Below, piece by piece: positions 4,012 through 8,024 of a stretch of 8,024 nt of DNA. A program made the translations under genes and the position numbers. Each line of letters starts with the position of its first letter. Within the stretch, counting starts at the first letter, position 1. The DNA is from an uncultured Selenomonadales bacterium. Lineage in GTDB: Bacteria > Bacillota_C > Negativicutes > Selenomonadales > Selenomonadaceae. Location: the NCBI GenBank assembly GCA_947302675.1, contig CAMYWI010000048.1, forward strand, positions 1 to 8,024, written 5' to 3'. The notes under the pieces are model-generated. The model worked only from the letters and a program-made list of their open reading frames with translations. It was not told where the DNA came from and did no database searches.

Positions 4012-5874
4012 TTATCTCCCTTTTGATTGGTCGTCTTCGCGACTCGGCACGTCAACGGGAATATCAGGGAATTCATTCGACTGCGATTGGGTCTCCGGCT
4101 CGCGCGAAGGCTCAGGTTCCGGCTCGCGAATCGGCTCCGGTTCGGGTTCCGGCTGAGGTTCAGGGCGACGCGCAATAACTAAATCGACCGTCGAGCCAAC
4201 ATCAACTTCCGCGTCGGGCGAGGGATATTGAGTTATGACCGTGCCTTCCGCCTGCGAACTATCTTGATAAGTCACCGAGCCGACGTAAAGCCCGCGCCCC
4301 GCAATGCTGTCCTCCGCCGCGCCAAGACTTGAGTTTTCAACGTTCGGGACACGCGTGACTTCGCGACGCACTTTGACTTCCTCAACTTTGTTTTCGGGTT
4401 CGCCGCGTGAAACTACCAAATCAATCGTTTGACCGCGTGTAATTTTCGTGCCGGTCGTCGGGTCGTGCGATAAAACCGTTCCGGGCTCGCTCGACGAATC
4501 TTTTTCGTAAACACTGCCCAAATTCAAGCCGAGCTTTTGAAGTCGCTCAATCGCGGCAGACTTCGCCAAGCCCGCGAGGTCGGGCATGTCCATTGACTCG
4601 CCGCCCTTGCTCACGTAAATCGTAACCAGGCGGTCGCTATTAACCGTCTTGCCGAAGTCGGGGTCTTGCGAGACAACTTGCCCCGCAGGAACATTCGCGT
4701 CGTAAGTCTCGGCGACGTTCACCCGCAAATGTCCGTCCTCCAAAATCTGCCGCGCCAGTGCAAGTTGCTTGCCCTTGACGTCGGGCACTGTGACGACCGT
4801 TTCCGTATTCAAAACTTTTCCGAACGCCGCGAATATCCCGACGCCGAAACCCATTAACAACACGCCGAACATCATCACCATGAAAATTTTTGACTTGTAA
4901 AAGGGTTTCGACTCGACGGCGGATTCAGCGGGCGTTTCTTCCGTAGGATTTTGCGTGGCAGATTGAGTTCCCAAGCCTTGACGAACTGCGCGGCGCGAAG
5001 GAATTTCTGTGCGCGGCAAAACTTTCGTGGCGTCGGGGTCGCTCTTATGCGTCGTGCTCAACGCCGCCTCGACGTTTGAAAGTTCCTGCACAAGTTCAAA
5101 ACTCGACGGGCGAATTTCGGGGCTTTTGCTCATTGCGCGACAAACTATCGCCTCAAGCATCGGCGGGATTTGCGGACGATAGCGGCTCGGAGAAATCGGC
5201 TCCTCCTCAATGTGTTTCATCGCGATTTGAACAGGATTGTCGCCCGTGAACGGCAAATGATTCGTCAACATTTCGTAAAGTACAATGCCCAGTGAATAGA
5301 CGTCGGATTTGGGAGTAATCGCGCCGCCGCGAGCTTGTTCCGGCGAAAAATAATGCACAGATCCTATAACGCTCCCGCCGTAAGTCAGCGTCGACTCGGT
5401 GACTGCGCGGGCAATGCCAAAGTCGGTAATCTTCGCGTGCCCGTCTTCCGTCATCAAAATGTTGTGCGGCTTAATGTCGCAGTGGACAATGTTATTGGCG
5501 TGCGCGTGCGTCAAGCCGCTGGCAATGTCTTTGGCAATCGAAGTCGCCGTCAAAAGGTCAAGCGGTCCCTCATCCTGCATTTTTTTCTTGAGAGTATCGC
5601 CGTGCACATATTCCATAACGATATAATGATCATTGCCCGCGATGCCTACGTCGTAAATGCTGACAATGTTCGGGTGCGAAAGACGCGCCGCCGACTTCGC
5701 CTCGCGATGAAACCTCTCGATAAACTCCATGTCGGAACGATATTCCGCGTGGAGAATTTTTATCGCAACGGGACGGGCAAGAAGTCTGTCGTGAGCTTTG
5801 TAAACCTCAGCCATGCCGCCGCTACCGATTTTCTCTTCCAACTCGTAACGCCCGCCCAAGACTTTTTGAACCAT
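4012..5874 (-). CDS. prkC: Membrane Ser/Thr protein kinase with PASTA domains (PrkC/Stk type)
   Basis: A 620-aa membrane kinase. The cytoplasmic kinase domain (about 10-270) has the glycine loop GSGGMAEVY (17-25), lysine K39 (VAIK), HCDIKPHN (131-138) with catalytic D133, DFG (151-153), and SPE (178-180). A linker follows, then one transmembrane helix (about 330-350). Three extracellular PASTA repeats lie at about 360-423, 428-490 and 508-568; in this family they sense muropeptides or lipid II. The catalytic loop reads HCD rather than HRD, making it a non-RD variant. The tail after the last PASTA is a proline-glutamate run (about 570-593) and a charged end, likely extended outside the cell. 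The ATG follows GGAGG and GAGG. It is encoded with the PP2C phosphatase upstream and RsgA downstream, the usual kinase-phosphatase module. Confidence 0.96.
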   Translation of the reverse strand: MVQKVLGGRYELEEKIGSGGMAEVYKAHDRLLARPVAIKILHAEYRSDMEFIERFHREAKSAARLSHPNIVSIYDVGIAGNDHYIVMEYVHGDTLKKKMQDEGPLDLLTATSIAKDIASGLTHAHANNIVHCDIKPHNILMTEDGHAKITDFGIARAVTESTLTYGGSVIGSVHYFSPEQARGGAITPKSDVYSLGIVLYEMLTNHLPFTGDNPVQIAMKHIEEEPISPSRYRPQIPPMLEAIVCRAMSKSPEIRPSSFELVQELSNVEAALSTTHKSDPDATKVLPRTEIPSRRAVRQGLGTQSATQNPTEETPAESAVESKPFYKSKIFMVMMFGVLLMGFGVGIFAAFGKVLNTETVVTVPDVKGKQLALARQILEDGHLRVNVAETYDANVPAGQVVSQDPDFGKTVNSDRLVTIYVSKGGESMDMPDLAGLAKSAAIERLQKLGLNLGSVYEKDSSSEPGTVLSHDPTTGTKITRGQTIDLVVSRGEPENKVEEVKVRREVTRVPNVENSSLGAAEDSIAGRGLYVGSVTYQDSSQAEGTVITQYPSPDAEVDVGSTVDLVIARRPEPQPEPEPEPIREPEPEPSREPETQSQSNEFPDIPVDVPSREDDQSKGR

Positions 5875-5891
5875 TTAACCTCGTCCCTCCT

Positions 5892-5990
5892 TTAAATCAA
5901 GGCGTCGTGAGCAATTCGCAACGCGCAATGAAACGCCGTGCTCATTGCCGAATACAAACCCAAAATGTAGTTAAAAATTTCGCGGAACAT
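5892..5990 (-). CDS. Candidate 32-aa small protein between prpC and prkC
   Basis: A short ORF starting MFREIFNYIL and ending RIAHDALI. Its ATG lies one base after the prpC stop (5992-5994), with GGAG inside the last prpC codons as a possible ribosome site, so translation may be coupled. Its TAA abuts the AAAGGAGG of prkC. The ORF fills nearly the whole 117-nt gap. The peptide is hydrophobic with scattered charged residues and one cysteine, compatible with an amphipathic or short membrane helix. I recognise no family. Chance is possible at this length, but the tight packing on both sides is what a real operon gene would show. Confidence 0.4.
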   Translation of the reverse strand: MFREIFNYILGLYSAMSTAFHCALRIAHDALI

Positions 5991-5991
5991 G

Positions 5992-6693
5992 TTAATCAAC
6001 TCCGACCACGATAACCGAAATATTATCTCTGCCGCCGGCACTTAGCGCGGCGTTAATCAGCGCGTCGGCGGGATTGTGCGCACTCTTCAAAATCTCTGCA
6101 ATGGTCGCGTCGTCAACCATGTTGGTTAAGCCGTCCGTGCAAAGCAAAAAAGTTTCGCCGCTTTCGACGGGGAAATTCGCCGTGTCGATAAAAAGTTCGT
6201 CGACCGCCCCGACCGCTTGAATCAAGACATTTTTCATTGGGTGAACGCGAGCCTCTTCAGGCGTGAGTTCGCCGCGCTTGACCAAAGTTTCAACGTAGGA
6301 ATGATCTTCGGTCAGTTGCTCCAAAAAATTATTTTTGAGCCGATAAATTCTGCTGTCGCCGACGTGCGCGAAGTAAGCTTGCCCGCCGTCAAGTGATAAA
6401 ATCGTCGCGGTCGTTCCCATGCCTTGATAATTCTGATTGCGCCGCGCCAACGCCGAAATTTTCTCGTTCGCCAAAATAATTGCTCGCGATAAAATTTTTT
6501 CATTAAAAGGCGGCGGCGTCTCCGCTAAAAAATTCTTGACCGTCTCGACGAGCATTTGACTGGCGACTTCGCCCGCCTGTGCGCCGCCCATGCCGTCCGC
6601 CACCACAAATGTATTCGGCTCTATGACTATCAGCGAATCTTCATTGTTGTAACGAACTCTGCCGACGTGCGTCGCTTGAAATATCTTCGCCAA
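5992..6693 (-). CDS. prpC: PP2C-family Ser/Thr protein phosphatase (PrpC/Stp type)
   Basis: A 233-aa soluble metal-dependent phosphatase that removes phosphate from PrkC and its substrates. The standard motifs are in order: RYNNEDS (14-20, metal ligand D19), VVADGMGG (30-37, D33 and G34), GTTAT (93-97), HVGDSRIY (110-117), LTEDHS (127-132), LLCTDGLTNM (183-192, D187) and GGRDNISVIVV (220-230, D223). This is the usual short bacterial PP2C length with no extra domains. The start is TTG at 6693, supported by AAGGGGTGAG at good spacing and by the family beginning at that point; no ATG is suitable. It is the first gene of the leftward unit and has a near-consensus promoter (6732-6760). The kinase gene follows after a small ORF. 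Confidence 0.95.
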   Translation of the reverse strand: MAKIFQATHVGRVRYNNEDSLIVIEPNTFVVADGMGGAQAGEVASQMLVETVKNFLAETPPPFNEKILSRAIILANEKISALARRNQNYQGMGTTATILSLDGGQAYFAHVGDSRIYRLKNNFLEQLTEDHSYVETLVKRGELTPEEARVHPMKNVLIQAVGAVDELFIDTANFPVESGETFLLCTDGLTNMVDDATIAEILKSAHNPADALINAALSAGGRDNISVIVVGVD

Positions 6694-6731
6694 AATTTCT
6701 CACCCCTTCAATCCTTTGAACTCTTTAGCCG

Positions 6732-6760
6732 ATTGTAACAAAACATTTTTTTCCAGTCAA
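6732..6760 (-). promoter_or_regulatory. Near-consensus sigma-A promoter of the prpC-prkC unit
   Basis: On the minus strand, TTGACT (6760-6755) and TACAAT (6737-6732) are separated by exactly 17 nt, and TGT precedes the -10 as an extended element. Transcription would begin near 6725, about 32 nt before the TTG start of prpC. Confidence 0.8.
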
Positions 6761-6783
6761 TATTCATATTTTATTCACGCGCA

Positions 6784-6827
6784 AAAAATCGCCGCGCCCG
6801 AATTTATTTACAAGGCGGCGGATTTTT
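6784..6827 (+). promoter_or_regulatory. Terminator-like stem-loop in the rplI leader
   Basis: AAAAATC-GCCGC (6784-6795) pairs with GCGGC-(G)-GATTTTT (6815-6827) over 12 bp with one bulged G and a 19-base loop. It ends in five Us about 40 nt before the rplI start, so it could attenuate rplI if transcription starts upstream. No clear rightward promoter was found; being A-rich then T-rich, it could also insulate the divergent units in both directions. Confidence 0.45.
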
Positions 6828-6865
6828 GATAGACTTGCGCGAGAAAATTTTTGGAGGAATATACA

Positions 6866-7312
6866 ATGAAAGTTATTTTGCAGGAAGACGTTAAAAAAGT
6901 TGGCGCGAAGGGCGAAGTCGTCGAGGTCTCTGACGGCTACGGGCGCAATTATCTTTTGCCGCGCAAGTTGGCGGTCGAGGCGAACGCCGCGAACTTGAAC
7001 ACTGCCAAAGTTAAAGCGGAGAATAAAGCTCGCAAGGCACAGCAAGAGGCGGACGAGGCAAAACTTTTGGGCGCACAGCTTGAAAAAATTTCCGTGAAAA
7101 TTCCTGTCAAGATTGGCAAGGACGGAAAGCTTTTCGGTTCGGTGAGCGGCTCCGACGTTGCCAAAGTCCTCAAGGAAAATCACGCGCTCAACGTCGACAA
7201 GCGCAAGATCTCAATTCAAGGCAACGTGACGGGCGCGGGCGTTTACGAGGCGATTGTCAAACTTCACCCCGAAGTTACCACGAAAATTAAAATCGAAGTC
7301 ATCGAGGGATAA
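6866..7312 (+). CDS. rplI: Large ribosomal subunit protein bL9
   Basis: A 148-aa ribosomal protein, the usual bL9 length. The N-terminal domain carries the conserved MKVILQEDVKKVGAKGEVVEV and GYGRNYLLPRKLA (about 28-40). A long helical connector rich in Ala, Lys and Glu (about 42-75) leads to the C-terminal domain with KIGKDGKLFGSVSGSDVAK and a closing IKIEVIEG. It binds 23S rRNA near the L1 stalk and helps hold the reading frame. The start at 6866 follows TTGGAGGAATATACA; an upstream in-frame TTG at 6851 lies within that ribosome site and is rejected. In many Bacillota rplI follows gdpP; here it is first in its unit, divergent from prpC, and is followed 2 nt later by a LonC-type protease gene. 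Confidence 0.97.
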   Translation: MKVILQEDVKKVGAKGEVVEVSDGYGRNYLLPRKLAVEANAANLNTAKVKAENKARKAQQEADEAKLLGAQLEKISVKIPVKIGKDGKLFGSVSGSDVAKVLKENHALNVDKRKISIQGNVTGAGVYEAIVKLHPEVTTKIKIEVIEG

Positions 7313-7314
7313 AT

Positions 7315-8024
7315 TTGTTTAAGAAATTTTTTGGAGCAATCAATCGGGCGGTTAGCGGCGAAAAAAATCCTTCGCTACCGCCGCCGCATCACGAAACGGA
7401 AACGGATAGAGAAATCGCCGCGCTTTATGCAATCCTCGTCGACGTAATGGGGTCTGATAGATTGGTTTTGCAGGCGGGGAAAATGGACGCGCTCCGCTAC
7501 ATGCGCTCGCCCGACCCGTCAGAGAGACTGCTTGCCCTGCGTCGAATCATCGAAGAAAATCCGACGCTTTATCCGCCGCCGAAACCTTCCGAAATTCCAG
7601 GACAAATCGCCGCGCTGTCGGAACTCATTGCGGACATCATGGCACGGCGGCAGGTTGAAGACAAAATCGAGCGCAAAATCTCGGAGAAAATGGAAAAAGA
7701 TCATCAAGAGTACGTCAAGGATATTCGTATGCAAGTTTTGAAGGAAGAAAAATCGGACGAGACGCCGCACGATAAACAAAAGCGCGAGGAACTGCAGGAG
7801 CTTGAAGAAATTCATTTAACGCAATCGGTCATGGAGCTGTTGCGCCCGCAGTCAATGGAAGAAATTGTTGGGCAGGAGCGGGCGGTTAAGTCGTTGCGTT
7901 CAAAGCTCGCGTCGCCTTATCCGCAACATTTAATCCTTTATGGACCACCGGGCGTCGGCAAGACAACTGCCGCGCGATTAATTTTGGAGGCGGTGCGCGG
8001 CACGGAACTTAGTCCTTTCGGTGA
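7315..8024 (+). CDS. lonC: LonC-type (Lon family) ATP-dependent protease, N-terminal part
   Basis: An open frame of 236 codons running off the window end. The N-terminal region (1-170) has a short basic start (MFKKFFGAINRAV), a Pro/His-rich stretch, a helical part with YAILVDVMGSDRLVLQAGKMDALRYM, and a charged coiled-coil-like segment (about 115-165). Then come LLRPQSMEEIVGQERAVKSL (about 175-195), SPYPQHLILYGPPGVGKTTAARLILEAV and the Walker A motif GPPGVGKT (210-217). This arrangement matches the Lon-like protease family found mainly in endospore formers and their relatives (the spore_lon_C group). The catalytic Ser-Lys protease domain lies outside the window. The start is TTG at 7315, two bases after the rplI stop; GAGGGA at the end of rplI serves as ribosome site, so translation is probably coupled. 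Confidence 0.85.
   Translation, partial: MFKKFFGAINRAVSGEKNPSLPPPHHETETDREIAALYAILVDVMGSDRLVLQAGKMDALRYMRSPDPSERLLALRRIIEENPTLYPPPKPSEIPGQIAALSELIADIMARRQVEDKIERKISEKMEKDHQEYVKDIRMQVLKEEKSDETPHDKQKREELQELEEIHLTQSVMELLRPQSMEEIVGQERAVKSLRSKLASPYPQHLILYGPPGVGKTTAARLILEAVRGTELSPFG

Noticed and set aside
4096..4166. Separate repeat or mobile insertion in the prkC 3' end
   Set aside because: The frame stays open and encodes a coherent Pro-Glu tail, so it is treated as part of the kinase.
6851..6865. Upstream TTG as the rplI start, giving a five-residue extension
   Set aside because: That codon lies in the TTGGAGGA ribosome site, and bL9 proteins begin at the MKVIL sequence.

Overview
The window looks like chromosomal DNA of a low-to-mid GC Bacillota, most likely a Negativicutes/Selenomonadales-type bacterium. 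That placement is inferred from three things: the cluster of Stp-type phosphatase, PASTA kinase and rsgA; rplI coupled to a LonC-type protease gene; and strong GGAGG ribosome sites with occasional TTG starts. No 16S or other taxonomic marker is present.

Left part (1-2517). The left edge is an unusual 155-bp perfect tandem repeat. Each unit is a copy of the 3' end of the adjacent leftward gene, which encodes a secreted DUF3298/RsiV-like protein. Next come a leftward NTF2-like (Lumazine_bd_2-type) gene and a leftward flavodoxin-fold FMN reductase gene. The reductase gene diverges from a rightward HxlR-family regulator gene. Their shared control region carries a near-perfect 17-bp palindrome exactly over both -10 boxes. 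The regulator has cysteines at positions 4 and 102, like the redox regulator YodB.

Middle (2518-4011). The 316-bp gap after hxlR holds a good sigma-A promoter, a structured leader, a 24-codon hydrophobic ORF, and a segment resembling the right end of an IS200/IS605 element. Leftward rsgA follows; its predicted first 14 codons fall in a 7-bp tandem repeat. The 266-bp gap between prkC and rsgA is packed with inverted repeats.

Right part (4012-8024). prpC (PP2C phosphatase), a 32-aa small ORF, prkC (PASTA kinase) and probably rsgA are read leftward from a near-consensus promoter upstream of prpC. Together they form a phosphorylation module linked to cell-wall sensing and ribosome maturation. 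On the other side of that promoter, rplI (bL9) and a LonC-family ATP-dependent protease gene are read rightward; the protease is cut by the window end and starts with TTG.

The most interesting items are the repeat array of gene ends, the terminator/SD-masking hairpin with a promoter in its loop (1064-1109), the redox operator, the hxlR-rsgA intergenic locus, and the unannotated microprotein between the phosphatase and kinase genes. No rRNA, tRNA or CRISPR array was seen.
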